A DNA stretch of 64,000 nt, from assembly GCA_029821735.1 (NCBI GenBank), contig JALGSU010000014.1:47354-111353 (forward strand), written 5' to 3'. Under the pieces are notes generated by a model. The model was not told the origin of the DNA. It made no database searches and saw only the letters and a list, made by a program, of their open reading frames with translations. The stretch comes from Candidatus Zipacnadia bacterium (GTDB lineage: Bacteria > Armatimonadota > Zipacnadia > Zipacnadales > UBA5352). Made by a program: the position numbers and the translations under genes. Shown in pieces: positions 55,293 to 64,000 of the stretch; positions within the stretch are counted from its first letter, which is position 1; each line of letters begins with the position of its first letter.

Positions 55293-58253
55293 TCAGCGCG
55301 AGACGTCCCGCTTCGCGTCGAGGTCCACGAGCGATTGATCGCCCAGCTTCAGGCGGCTTCCCCACACCATCGACAGGTCCGATACCTCGCCGTCCTCGAC
55401 CCTGAGCCACACCAGTCGCGCATCGGTGCTGACTGTCTGACCTTCGTCGGCAGTAAGTATCTCGTATTTGCCCGTCAGGTTCAGAGCGATGTAGTCTGTG
55501 GCGTCGCCCACGTTGATGACAACGAGCGCGAGGTCGCCGCGCTCAGTTTGCAGGCTTGCACCATCCGGTTCCCGCTCATGCGGCCATAAGAGCATCGGGA
55601 ACAGGCCGCCGCCATCATAGTTCTGTATCAGCTTCGCCTTTCCCCCATATTCCTCGGTTGTGATATTGGCATTGCTGCCGAGTATGACCGTGCAATGCTG
55701 CTCACCGGCCGCCGACTCCTCCGACGCTGGGATCAGACGAATGCGAGCACCGTCGATCGCCGGCTCCACCACGTCGGTCACAAGCTGCGATGCGATGGGC
55801 AGGACCGGCTCGTCGGTGCGTATTTCATCGAAGAGTGCCACGTACTGGCCGGCCACCATCACCGCATGACGGCGGAAGTCACTCAGCCGGTCATAGCACG
55901 CTGACGCGTCGCCCACCATGTAGACGACTTTGCCGACGTTGCCGAAAGCCGCGACGTGAGCGTTGGCCGGGATCTGACTCTCTCCGTCAACCAGCAGCGT
56001 ACTGTGCTCGTGGGTCGCACCTCGCCCGTAGCCGGGATCTCGCAGCAGCCAACGGCCGTTGACATTGAGCATGAAGGAGTTGCAGTCACGCTGGCAGTGG
56101 CTGCCGGCCAATCCCGAACGCATGGCGAAGAGCAACGACGGTTCGCCGGGGGTCACGTCGCCCGCAAAGCCACTGCGCGCGATCGTCCACCCGATGTCGC
56201 GATAGTGCGCGCCGGGCGACCAGCCACTCGGTGGCTCCTCGACGCCATCGAGCGGCAGCCACAACAGGCCCATGGGCGGCACATACCGGAACGTATGCGT
56301 CAGGCCCGTGTCGTGGGCGAGATACCAGTAGGCCAGCGGGTCCCCGCTGCGTGCCATCCATGCCGCCATCGACCGATACGCGCGGGCGTTGTAGCTCGAG
56401 TCACAGAAGTTCACGCTGGTGGCGCTCATGGGATCCAGACAGTAGGAGGCAAATCTGAGCGTCTTCGCCAGATACGGGTGGGACACGAGGGCATCGTCGC
56501 CGTGGATCGCCAGCGTCCCGGCGAAGGGCATGATGTGGCTCATGGCGTAGCCGCCGTAGGTGTGGCCCTCCACGTAGCCGCCGTCACGGTCGCGCGTGTC
56601 GAAGAACTCGTACAGCCGCCGGCGGCTGTACTGGACATACTCCTCTGCTCTGGGATCATCGCCGAGGGTCGCGGCTCCCGCGATGCCCATGCCACCCATG
56701 ACCACGGCGAACCCGTTCGGCCAGCCGATCTTCTGCGCCCAACCCTCCGTGGCGTCCTTCATGACCGCCGCGGCACCCTTCTCCAGCAGCGCGGAACAGA
56801 TCTTCTCACGCTCTACCGGGGTCAGCGCGTCATACAGGAAGTCGTAGGCAAAGGCCACGGCGTGGCAGAAGTGGCCGGTGTCGAGGCAGGCGTTGTACCC
56901 CCCGTAGTCCGGGTCGCTCCACTGCGGCCAGTCACACAGGGCCAGCGTCCATTCGGTGCACAGGTCTGCGTACCGCGTGTCACGCGTCAACAGATACGCT
57001 GTCGCGAGCTTCTCTATGCGCCACTCGATCTCCCGCGACAGGCCCGTCCAGTAAGGGAAGTTGTCCTCATGGCGCGCAGGAACCGCCGGTGGCAGCGTCG
57101 TGCTGTATCGGCCGCCGTAGACGGTGATCTCTTCCTCCTCGAAGCACCGGTCCGCATCCCGCAGAATGATCTGCAAGTGGTGAGCGAAGTCCGGCTGGCG
57201 GGCCGCCAACTCCTCACGGTCCATCGCGACCAGCTCGCGCAGCCTTTGGAGGTGACTCTGCGAGACGAACAGCCTCGGATGGCCAGACATCTGGAGGTCG
57301 GACGGCGCCAGAACCTCCGGCTGCTCAACCGGTGCCAACTCCGGGGGGGCCACGGATGCGGCTGCCCACTCCTCGCGCGAATCGGCGTACACGATCGGTC
57401 GCACCATGTCAGCACCCGCCAGCGGACGCAGACTCAGCGTCAAAGCGGTCGGTTGCTGCCAGGCCCGGCCAGTGGTCTGATGAACGCCCAGTTGTGTGCC
57501 GTCCTGCTCATACCACACAACGCCCAAGTGAATGCTCGGGGGCAGAGCCGACTGCCCGGTGATGGTCGTGGCAGCCAGCATATCGCCGTCGGCCTCGCAA
57601 GCCGGGCCCAGCAAGCCGTATCGTCCATCACCAAGCCCCATTGGCTGATTCGCAGGGGCGCTCATGCTCGCAGCGGGAAGCGTTGCGAGGGGCATCATCG
57701 TCGCCGAGCAATCGTCGAACTGTGCGGTCCCGATCCCGTCGAACTCGACTGACATCCGCCAGCTATCCGCCTCGGGTGGCGGCGTGCCTGAGACCTGGAG
57801 TTGCTGCCATTCGCCTCCCGTGTCAGCGACGCGACGACTGTTCAGCAGCCTGACGTACGCACCATCCCTCTCGAACATCAGTCGGAGAAACGCGCCCCCC
57901 TGCTGCCCCGCCGGGATCTGCACGTTGACCCAGGCCGAGACGGTCACTTCGCGACACGGTGGCAGCGGCTGGGGCTCGCAGTAGTAGTAACCGGCAAGGC
58001 TTCCTTCGCGGCCCTCCTCGAAGTGTACCTGGGCAGCGTGGGTGCCCGATCGGGCCGGATCGGTCAGGCGGTGCGCGTCGAAGGTCATGCTCCTGGCCCG
58101 CCACTGCGTGGGAAGAGGCCCCGGATCTCTGTCCAGAGTCGCCTCGTCCACCTCCTCAAACCCGGGGTTCAGGAGGGCCAGTTCCTGCTGTCCGAAGCAT
58201 GGCGCGACTCCGAGGAAGAGCACTGCCGCGATCATGGAGGCTAACAGTCGCAT
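55293..58253 (-). CDS. Exported CBM-like + heparinase II/III family lyase
   Basis: The ATG at 58253 has AAAGGAG 7 bases upstream. The 986-residue protein starts with a signal peptide (LLASMIAAVLFLGVAPCFG). Residues about 25-190 form a jelly-roll binding domain (LLNPGFEEVDEATLD; TAQFDDCSA). A second beta-domain follows. Residues about 340-880 are the lyase: an alpha-toroid (FVSQSHLQRLRELVAMDREE, AYDFLYDALTPVEREK) and the heparinase II/III sheet with GSHCQRDCNSFMLNVNGRW near residue 717 and RDPGYGRG. The sequence keeps the His typical of the family in this region. It probably cleaves acidic polysaccharides outside the cell. It is a paralogue-level relative of the lyase at 48300. Confidence 0.8.
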   Translation of the reverse strand: MRLLASMIAAVLFLGVAPCFGQQELALLNPGFEEVDEATLDRDPGPLPTQWRARSMTFDAHRLTDPARSGTHAAQVHFEEGREGSLAGYYYCEPQPLPPCREVTVSAWVNVQIPAGQQGGAFLRLMFERDGAYVRLLNSRRVADTGGEWQQLQVSGTPPPEADSWRMSVEFDGIGTAQFDDCSATMMPLATLPAASMSAPANQPMGLGDGRYGLLGPACEADGDMLAATTITGQSALPPSIHLGVVWYEQDGTQLGVHQTTGRAWQQPTALTLSLRPLAGADMVRPIVYADSREEWAAASVAPPELAPVEQPEVLAPSDLQMSGHPRLFVSQSHLQRLRELVAMDREELAARQPDFAHHLQIILRDADRCFEEEEITVYGGRYSTTLPPAVPARHEDNFPYWTGLSREIEWRIEKLATAYLLTRDTRYADLCTEWTLALCDWPQWSDPDYGGYNACLDTGHFCHAVAFAYDFLYDALTPVEREKICSALLEKGAAAVMKDATEGWAQKIGWPNGFAVVMGGMGIAGAATLGDDPRAEEYVQYSRRRLYEFFDTRDRDGGYVEGHTYGGYAMSHIMPFAGTLAIHGDDALVSHPYLAKTLRFASYCLDPMSATSVNFCDSSYNARAYRSMAAWMARSGDPLAYWYLAHDTGLTHTFRYVPPMGLLWLPLDGVEEPPSGWSPGAHYRDIGWTIARSGFAGDVTPGEPSLLFAMRSGLAGSHCQRDCNSFMLNVNGRWLLRDPGYGRGATHEHSTLLVDGESQIPANAHVAAFGNVGKVVYMVGDASACYDRLSDFRRHAVMVAGQYVALFDEIRTDEPVLPIASQLVTDVVEPAIDGARIRLIPASEESAAGEQHCTVILGSNANITTEEYGGKAKLIQNYDGGGLFPMLLWPHEREPDGASLQTERGDLALVVINVGDATDYIALNLTGKYEILTADEGQTVSTDARLVWLRVEDGEVSDLSMVWGSRLKLGDQSLVDLDAKRDVSR

Positions 58254-58371
58254 ATGGCATCTCCTTTGATTGGGCGCCGGCCCAGCTGACTTCAGAGCTT
58301 GAGATGTAACTGCACTAACTGACGAGCCCGCGGTCACCTACGAGCACGGGCAGCAGAAACCGACGTGCGCC

Positions 58372-60735
58372 TCACTCGGCCAGCTCGATCTCCCCCAGCC
58401 GAGATGGCTCGCGGAAGCTCCCGAAGGTTGGTGACCAGGCAAGCGAGCGTGCCGTGACCGTGGCGCGCAGCGCGTTGAAGTACAAAGTGTCGCCGGGCTT
58501 GGCACCGCCGGGCACGAGCTGCCCCAGCGGCAGCGCCATGCGCACTGCCCAACGGTCCGGGGCCGAAACATCGGAGTGCAGCACCACGCCGCTGTCCCAT
58601 TCGCTGCTCTCCTCATCGTAGGCGAGATCGTAGTGCACCCCGGCAGCGTTCAGGCCCATCTGGCGATAGCCGGGGCCGCGCTCGCGCGCAAAGAAGACCT
58701 CCCATTCATCCTCGTGCCAGACTGGTATGGAGGCGCCGAGGACCAGCTTGGTTGGGTCAATCCCGACCTCCTCGAGCTCCACGTAGAGATGCTCTCCGTC
58801 GTGCGCCATGCGCGCCTGCACTTGCCGGGCGGTTGGCTCGCCGCGCAGGTTGGCCCAATCATCGAGCACCACCGCCGCGCTCCAGTCGGCGCGGTCGGGA
58901 TCGCCCTGCGCGGCCGCGATGCGCGGGATGGTCGCGCTGGGGCATGGCGACTCGCGCAGCTCCTGCAACTCGGCGAAGCTCTCACGCCCCTCGCGCATCC
59001 AGCGATAGATGCCGTGGTAGAACAGGTCCACGCGCTCGGCGTAGACGGCATCGGCGTCGCGTACCAGGCCTCGCGCCTGTGAAAGCAGCCGCCCGTATTC
59101 GCGCATACGCTCCTCGGTGCCCAGGACCTCACCCGTATGGTTGGCGGGATCGGCGTAGGTGGCCTCGATTGACTCATAGAGTTCGCGCATCGGCGCCGCT
59201 GCCGGGCCGTAGTAGAGATCGAAGAACTCAGCGATCACACGGCTGCCGTCCAGCGTGGGATCGTCCGCCAGCCGGAAGGTCAGGTAGAGTTCGAGCTGGT
59301 CCATAAGCGGGCTGCGCTGGTATCGAGCGAGGTAAGAGGGCTCGACGAAGAAACCGCGCACGCCGCTGCGGTGGAACTGCGCAAACTGCCCCACGATGCT
59401 GTGCGCAAAGAAGCCGGGGTAGGGACGCCAGCCCTGGTGCCTGGCCCACAGGCTCGGATAGCAGTAGTAGAGCCAGACGAACTTGGGGCGCTGCACCGAC
59501 TCGCGCGTCCAGGCCCCCAGTATTCGCCGATCGTTGCTGACCGACTCGGGGTGGTAGATGCGGCGGGTCTGCAGACAGAGCATGATGCTGACATTGGGCT
59601 CGAGCGGCTCGCGCCGGGGCGGGTAGACGTAGCGGCTGTAGGCCAGCGCGGCCAACCATTTGTCCGGGTGGGTTCGGCCCACCTCGCGTGCGACTTTGTT
59701 GATGAAGCCAAAGATGTAGTCGCTCGCGGTGTCATTGGAGGTGAAGCTGTACCCGCGCGTGGGCTCGGCCAAGACCTCGGCCGCGCAGCGCTCGCAGCGG
59801 CACCACGAAGCGTTGTCCATGGGCACCAGCGCGAAGAAGTCGCCCGCGGCCACCGCGCGCGGCTGGACCGAGCCGGTGTCGAAGTATGCACGCGCGTCGG
59901 CGACCACCTGCTCGACGAAGCCTGGTTCCGTGAAGCACATCTGCGGGGGCTGGCCCTCGTAGCCCTGCGCGAACCAGTCGGGGTGCTCCTCAAGGAAGCG
60001 ATTGTAGTAGCCGTAGAACGAGTGGTTGGCCTGATAGCGCGCGCCGCCATGGCGCATGCGCCGCATGAAGAGCCGGGCAGAGCGTTGGTCAAGCGACGGA
60101 TACTCTTCCTCACGATCCATAGTGTCGCCGATCAGGTCCGCGGGCATCGCCTCAGCCCGGTACACATGGCGGTAGATCATCGCTGGCCGGCGCCGGATGT
60201 CCCGCCCCCTGACTGTCAGCGTGGTGCGCTCGGGGATGACCTCGCCGAGTTCGGTGGGCAGATACCAGCGCACGCCGCAGAAGCGCTCGAGGAAGTCGTA
60301 GACCGCGTAGACTGTTCCCTGCTCGTCGAAGTCACCGGGGAAGGTGCCGGCATTCTGGTAGTCTACTGCGCCCCGGTCATCGGCGTCCCGGCCCATCAGC
60401 ACCAGTGCGCCCGGTCGGAAGCCGATGAGATACTCCTGGGCCGCGAAGTCCGAGCTTGCCAGTCCCAGTGCGCGCGTGGCGGCGCTCTCGCCTACGAGGA
60501 TCGCGGGGCCGGTGACCGGGTCGGTGGCTGTCGCAGTCGGCACCGTCGCGCCGGTCATCTGGCTGAGGTGGTACTGCAACTCGGCAGCGGCGAACTGAGC
60601 CGCGCGGGTGGGTTCGGCGGCCAGCACGATGGTCGCGGTGGCGCGTCCCTCCTCAACCAGCGTCAGCGGGTCCGCCTGCGCCAGCCCGGTGCCTACAAAC
60701 AGGAACACTACCGCTGCCACGTGTGACGCGCGCAT
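58372..60735 (-). CDS. Exported DUF4838 protein with C-terminal CBM9-like domain
   Basis: The ATG at 60735 is chosen because GGAGG lies 8 bases upstream (the ATG at 60741 is too close). The protein has 787 residues and a signal peptide (HVAAVVFLFVGTGLAQA). Residues about 25-160 form the GH20-like N-terminal domain (AAELQYHLSQMTGATVP; AVYDFLERFCGVRWYLP). About 180-560 match DUF4838 (CRCERC near 312; LAALAYSRYVYPPR). Residues about 590-787 are CBM9-like (EDEWEVFFARE; YLFNALRATV-type strands). It is a relative of the DUF4838 protein at 35783, which has a different C-terminal domain. The family is presumed glycosidic. Confidence 0.75.
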   Translation of the reverse strand: MRASHVAAVVFLFVGTGLAQADPLTLVEEGRATATIVLAAEPTRAAQFAAAELQYHLSQMTGATVPTATATDPVTGPAILVGESAATRALGLASSDFAAQEYLIGFRPGALVLMGRDADDRGAVDYQNAGTFPGDFDEQGTVYAVYDFLERFCGVRWYLPTELGEVIPERTTLTVRGRDIRRRPAMIYRHVYRAEAMPADLIGDTMDREEEYPSLDQRSARLFMRRMRHGGARYQANHSFYGYYNRFLEEHPDWFAQGYEGQPPQMCFTEPGFVEQVVADARAYFDTGSVQPRAVAAGDFFALVPMDNASWCRCERCAAEVLAEPTRGYSFTSNDTASDYIFGFINKVAREVGRTHPDKWLAALAYSRYVYPPRREPLEPNVSIMLCLQTRRIYHPESVSNDRRILGAWTRESVQRPKFVWLYYCYPSLWARHQGWRPYPGFFAHSIVGQFAQFHRSGVRGFFVEPSYLARYQRSPLMDQLELYLTFRLADDPTLDGSRVIAEFFDLYYGPAAAPMRELYESIEATYADPANHTGEVLGTEERMREYGRLLSQARGLVRDADAVYAERVDLFYHGIYRWMREGRESFAELQELRESPCPSATIPRIAAAQGDPDRADWSAAVVLDDWANLRGEPTARQVQARMAHDGEHLYVELEEVGIDPTKLVLGASIPVWHEDEWEVFFARERGPGYRQMGLNAAGVHYDLAYDEESSEWDSGVVLHSDVSAPDRWAVRMALPLGQLVPGGAKPGDTLYFNALRATVTARSLAWSPTFGSFREPSRLGEIELAE

Positions 60736-61055
60736 CGTCATCGCCTCCGACGTATCCGTATCAGACAGATGTGGTTGCTTCATAGTCGAGCGGGCACAGT
60801 TGTGGAACAAAGGTTTCCTGATGGCACCACCCCTACCTCCCTCGGGATGCGTGGCCGCTGGTCGGAGAGAGACTGCTCTGGACACTGGCGCATCGTTTCC
60901 TGCGGCGGTCGCCTCTCGAACTCACATCGCCACGAGACCGATTCTTCGGAAACGGCAGGAAGTTTGCCTCGGGGGCTGAACACTCTCGCTGCAGGTGGTG
61001 TCAAGACGGGGGCAAGAGCGAGGAGATGCAACTGCCACATTATGGGGAGAGTTTC
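60736..61055. other. Divergent intergenic region, 320 bp
   Basis: It lies between two divergent exported-protein genes and should hold both promoters. I see no convincing -35/-10 pair and no coding frame. A GGGGAG ribosome site at 61044-61049 precedes the ATG at 61056 with 6-base spacing. An ATG at 61026 has a purine site touching it and is less likely. Confidence 0.4.
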
Positions 61056-63407
61056 ATGACCATGGGGAGATTCGGACTTTGGCTGGTTCCCGCGCTGGCG
61101 ATGGTTGTGCCCGGGGCCGACGTGGCCCACGGAGCACCGGCAGCCGACATCGTGGTCGCCGTTGATGGCTCCGGGCAGTTCAGTCGAGTGCAGGACGCGA
61201 TAGACTCGATCCCCGAAGGAAACTCCGAGCGCTTGGTGATTCTGGTACGTGCGGGCGTCTACGAGGAGCAGTTGCTGATCCACAACCGATCGTGCCTGAC
61301 CATACTGGGCGAGGGTCCGGAGTCGACGACCATCGTCGCCGACGTGCCCTACCCGGACTGGAAGGATGGGAAGCTGCCCGGGGCAATCGGCCGGTCCACG
61401 GTCAACCTGGGAGTGGCACGGGACATCATCTTCGACGGGCTGACCATCGCTAACTCGGCGCAAACCACCGCCCACACCTTCGCCATCGACGACGTCCATG
61501 CGACGGGCACGGGCGCACCGGGATCCACCGACCGGATCATCGTGCAGAACTGTCGCGTGACGGCCAACGGTCTGGATACGCTCTCGCTGTGGCGACACGG
61601 GGACTACTACCTGCGCAACATACAGGTTACGGGCGCAGGGCACCACCTCGGCATACGCGGAACGGCATACGTCGTGAACTCGACGATCAATTCGCACGGT
61701 CGCCGCACCGTCACCCTCTTCCACGATGGCCAAGTGGCTCCCGAAGAGAAACTGGTGTTGCGGCGGTGCTCGTTCGGAGGCGAGGGACCATTCGGCATGG
61801 GCTCGTTCTTCACTGAAGCGGCCTTCTACCTCATTGATTGCTCGTTCTCGAGCATGCTGCAGGCCGACCTGCCCATCTTCCGTTCGCACGAGGGCCCCGA
61901 CGGCAAGCGCGAGACCACGACCGAAGGTCTGCGCATCTACTTCTCGGGCAGCCGGGGTCCTGACTACTCGTGGCTCGCCGACAGCCTGGGGCAGGCCGAC
62001 GGGGCGCCGACCCCTGATCAGGTAACGGCCGCGTGGACCTTTGGCGGGCGCTGGGACCCGGAGCGACGGGATCGGCCACATGTTATCGATGTCGGTGAGA
62101 TGGGGCGCGCAGTGACACTGACATTCAGTGAAGCCGTCACCGTGAAGGGCAGTCCACGGCTGATCCTTGCCGACGGTGCTCGGGCGTGGTATGCCGGCGG
62201 CAGCGGGACGTCCGTCCTGCGGTTCCGCCTTCCTGGGTGTCCATGCACGCGGGTCGTGCGCATGGAGATGGGTGAGGGCGCGATAGTCGCCTCCATGGCG
62301 ACCGCACGCGTCCGTCATGCGGATCCGGCATTGCCACGGTCCCAGGCCCGCGAGTGGTTCGACTGCGCCTTCAGCCCGGACGCGCCGCCACCGATCTCGT
62401 TCGACTACGACGGGCTGGCTGCTCCTGAACTGCTGAGGGCATGGTCCGTTGAGCATACAGAGGAGCCCTCCGGCGATGCACTCGCGGCCACTCTCGTCTG
62501 GACCGACCCCGCCAGCGGTCTGCAGGTGCGAGTGGAGGCCCGGTGTTTCGCGAACCTCCCGGCAGTCGAGTGGATCGTCCATCTGACCAACACCGGCTCC
62601 GAACCGACGCCCATCATCAGCGACCTGCGCCCGCTGGATTGGCACTTTCCCGACCTCGGGCCGAATTCGGTCCTGCGCCCCCCAGCAGGCGACCTTCTAC
62701 AACCATCCCACGATCAGCATCCACTCGTTGCTGGGGCGCTCCTCACACGACGCCCTGCCATTCTTCAACCTGCAGTCAGAGGATCACGGCATCATCGGCG
62801 CGATCGGCTGGACCGGTTCGTGGCAGGCAGACTTCATCCGCGAGGAGGGTATGCGCCTGCGCGCTGGGATGCAGCATACGCACCTGCGGCTGTTGCCCGG
62901 CGAGAGTATCCGCACCCCGCGCATGCTGCTGCTGTTCTGGCAGGGGCAGCGCCTGCATGGCCACAACATGCTGCGAAGGCTCATCCTGGAGCAGTACACG
63001 CCGCAGGTTGGCGACCACGCCTTGCGCGCGCCGGTCTGCAACGCCGTCTGGGGCGAAAACCTGGCCGAGAACCAGATTGCCAAGGCCCGCTGGTGGGTGG
63101 AGCACGACCTGCCGCTGGAGTATTTCTGGATCGACGCCGGATGGTACGGGGACGGCCGCTTCACCGAGAACTCCACGGTCTTCAACAGCGAGTGGGGGCA
63201 GCACGCCGGCAACTGGTGGCCAAATCGGGGCCCATACCCCGAGGGGCTGGCGCCAGTCGGGCAGGCGCTCGCAGAGATGGGCCTCGGGTTCGTGTTGTGG
63301 ATCGAGCCCGAGCGCGTCCGCGAGGGCACGCATTTCACGCATACGCACCCGGAGTGGCTGCTGGGGCCGGCGGGCGCAAACTACCTGTTCGACCTTGGCA
63401 ACTCTGA
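61056..63407 (+). CDS. Pectinesterase-like / GH36 fusion, N-terminal part (frameshifted)
   Basis: The protein starts with a signal peptide (LVPALAMVVPGADVAHG). Residues about 30-290 form a pectinesterase-type beta-helix (VAVDGSGQFSRVQDAIDSIP; VRAGVYEEQLLI; DGLTIANSA), but the usual catalytic QDT and DFIFG motifs are replaced (GLDTLSL; LGIRG). Residues about 350-395 carry an Ig-like SwmB/cadherin-type unit (VTLTFSEAVTVKGSPRLIL; YAGGSGTSVLRFR). The beta-sandwich of GH36 begins near residue 430. The frame breaks at about 62680 in a run of six C (62678-62683), where one extra C would explain it. Codons after this point in this frame are nonsense. Confidence 0.65.
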   Translation: MTMGRFGLWLVPALAMVVPGADVAHGAPAADIVVAVDGSGQFSRVQDAIDSIPEGNSERLVILVRAGVYEEQLLIHNRSCLTILGEGPESTTIVADVPYPDWKDGKLPGAIGRSTVNLGVARDIIFDGLTIANSAQTTAHTFAIDDVHATGTGAPGSTDRIIVQNCRVTANGLDTLSLWRHGDYYLRNIQVTGAGHHLGIRGTAYVVNSTINSHGRRTVTLFHDGQVAPEEKLVLRRCSFGGEGPFGMGSFFTEAAFYLIDCSFSSMLQADLPIFRSHEGPDGKRETTTEGLRIYFSGSRGPDYSWLADSLGQADGAPTPDQVTAAWTFGGRWDPERRDRPHVIDVGEMGRAVTLTFSEAVTVKGSPRLILADGARAWYAGGSGTSVLRFRLPGCPCTRVVRMEMGEGAIVASMATARVRHADPALPRSQAREWFDCAFSPDAPPPISFDYDGLAAPELLRAWSVEHTEEPSGDALAATLVWTDPASGLQVRVEARCFANLPAVEWIVHLTNTGSEPTPIISDLRPLDWHFPDLGPNSVLRPPAGDLLQPSHDQHPLVAGALLTRRPAILQPAVRGSRHHRRDRLDRFVAGRLHPRGGYAPARWDAAYAPAAVARREYPHPAHAAAVLAGAAPAWPQHAAKAHPGAVHAAGWRPRLARAGLQRRLGRKPGREPDCQGPLVGGARPAAGVFLDRRRMVRGRPLHRELHGLQQRVGAARRQLVAKSGPIPRGAGASRAGARRDGPRVRVVDRARARPRGHAFHAYAPGVAAGAGGRKLPVRPWQL

Positions 63408-64000
63408 GGCCCGGCAGGCCATGACCGACTTGATCTCCGACATCATCACCGAAGCCGGAGTGACCTGCTACCGCCAGGACTTCAACACTGACCCGGCGCC
63501 GTTCTGGACGGCCGCCGACGCGCCGGACCGGGTGGGCATAAGCGAGATCCGCCACATCGAGGGCCTGTACGCGATGTGGGATGAACTGCTCGCGCGCCAT
63601 CCAGGGCTGATGATCGACAACTGCTCCAGCGGCGGCCGGCGCATTGATCTGGAGACGATCTCGCGCAGCATCCCTCTGTGGCGCAGCGACTACCAGTGCT
63701 TCCCGGACTTCGACCCGGTGGGCATGCAGGGCCAGACACACGGGCTGGCGCTCTGGGTGCCGCTCTCGGCCGGATGCTGCGACCGCGCGGACACCTACGC
63801 GTTCCGCAGCGCCCTCAGTCCGGGGATGGTCCACAGCGAGAACATCTTCGCGACTGTTGCTGAGGACTTCGCGTCACCGCGGTGGCTGCGAGAGATGATG
63901 GACCAGCACCTGAGGCTGCGGCCATACTTCAGCGGGGACTTCTACCCCCTGCTGGGCTACAGCCTGGACAACGAGACCTGGGCGCTGTGGCAGTTCCATC
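62686..64000 (+). CDS. GH36 alpha-galactosidase domain, continuation of the fusion (partial, runs off the window)
   Basis: After the frame break, this frame is open to the end of the window. It encodes a GH36-type barrel: FFNLQSEDHGIIGAIGWTG, EYFWIDAGWYGDG, FVLWIEPERV, the nucleophile segment YRQDFN (Asp near 63477), IDNCSSGGRRIDLE (acid/base region) and LWRSDYQCF. These are standard GH36/raffinose-synthase-superfamily landmarks, so alpha-galactosidase or a related retaining alpha-glycosidase activity is expected. No start codon is needed because it continues the gene begun at 61056. The C-terminus lies outside the window. Confidence 0.75.

Noticed and set aside
1..64000. tRNA, rRNA, CRISPR array, insertion sequence or prophage
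   Set aside because: No cloverleaf-like or rRNA-like segment, no regularly spaced repeats and no transposase or integrase-like protein was seen by reading; a tRNAscan or Infernal run could still find a missed small RNA.

Overview
The window looks like a high-GC (roughly 65%) Gram-negative-type bacterium with a very large secretome. About 30 genes were recognised. Nearly all encode signal peptides or lipoproteins of families common in Armatimonadota, Planctomycetota, Hydrogenedentota and Lentisphaerae genomes: DUF4838, DUF4091, GHL10/DUF187, heparinase II/III, CBM9-like/DOMON, DUF3160, FG-GAP/VCBS and FlgD-like modules. An Armatimonadota-like origin is my best guess, but the sequence does not prove it. 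Start codons mostly follow strong GGAGG-type Shine-Dalgarno sites, which fix several starts inside longer reading frames. I saw no rRNA, tRNA, CRISPR array, transposase or phage gene.

Layout. 1-1131: two small exported proteins, at least one with a BamE/SmpA-like motif. 1628-11568: a large lipoprotein with a glycosidase-like barrel, a DUF4091 protein, a GH5 cellulase-type enzyme and a frameshifted surface protein of carboxypeptidase-regulatory-like (Ig-fold) repeats. 12061-19621: an envelope group with a HAF-repeat/FlgD-domain protein, an unusual FecR-TPR-outer-membrane-barrel fusion and a frameshifted lipoprotein. 19833-24238: an FG-GAP-like protein (frameshifted), a DUF3160 lipoprotein and a CapA-type metallophosphoesterase, packed head to tail. 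24485-38056: a tightly packed plus-strand operon of seven secreted proteins. In it, two large paralogues (amidotransferase-like fold + GH42-like barrel + second amidotransferase-like fold) alternate with small secreted proteins of an unrecognised family, and the operon ends with a DUF4838 protein. 38038-45136: a minus-strand group with a cytoplasmic six-hairpin glycosidase-like protein, an acetamidase/formamidase, a GHL10 protein and a large glycosidase-like protein. 45273-60735: a LamG/FG-GAP lipoprotein, then four minus-strand exported proteins (heparinase II/III + propeller, CBM9 + DUF4091, CBM + heparinase II/III, DUF4838 + CBM9). 61056-64000: a pectinesterase-like + GH36 alpha-galactosidase fusion, frameshifted and cut by the window end.

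Taken together this reads as a polysaccharide-attack island. Uronic-acid-containing or sulfated glycans are the likely substrates, given the heparinase, pectinesterase, alpha-galactosidase and GH5 folds. It lacks the usual SusC/SusD pair, ABC importers, sigma/anti-sigma pairs and transcription factors. Only two proteins, at 38038-39261 and 39303-40232, look cytoplasmic.

Six single-base frame breaks (near 11345, 19221, 20723, 25460, 26202 and 62680) interrupt otherwise well-conserved proteins. They are best explained as uncorrected sequence errors. For those genes I list the pieces separately and say how they join.
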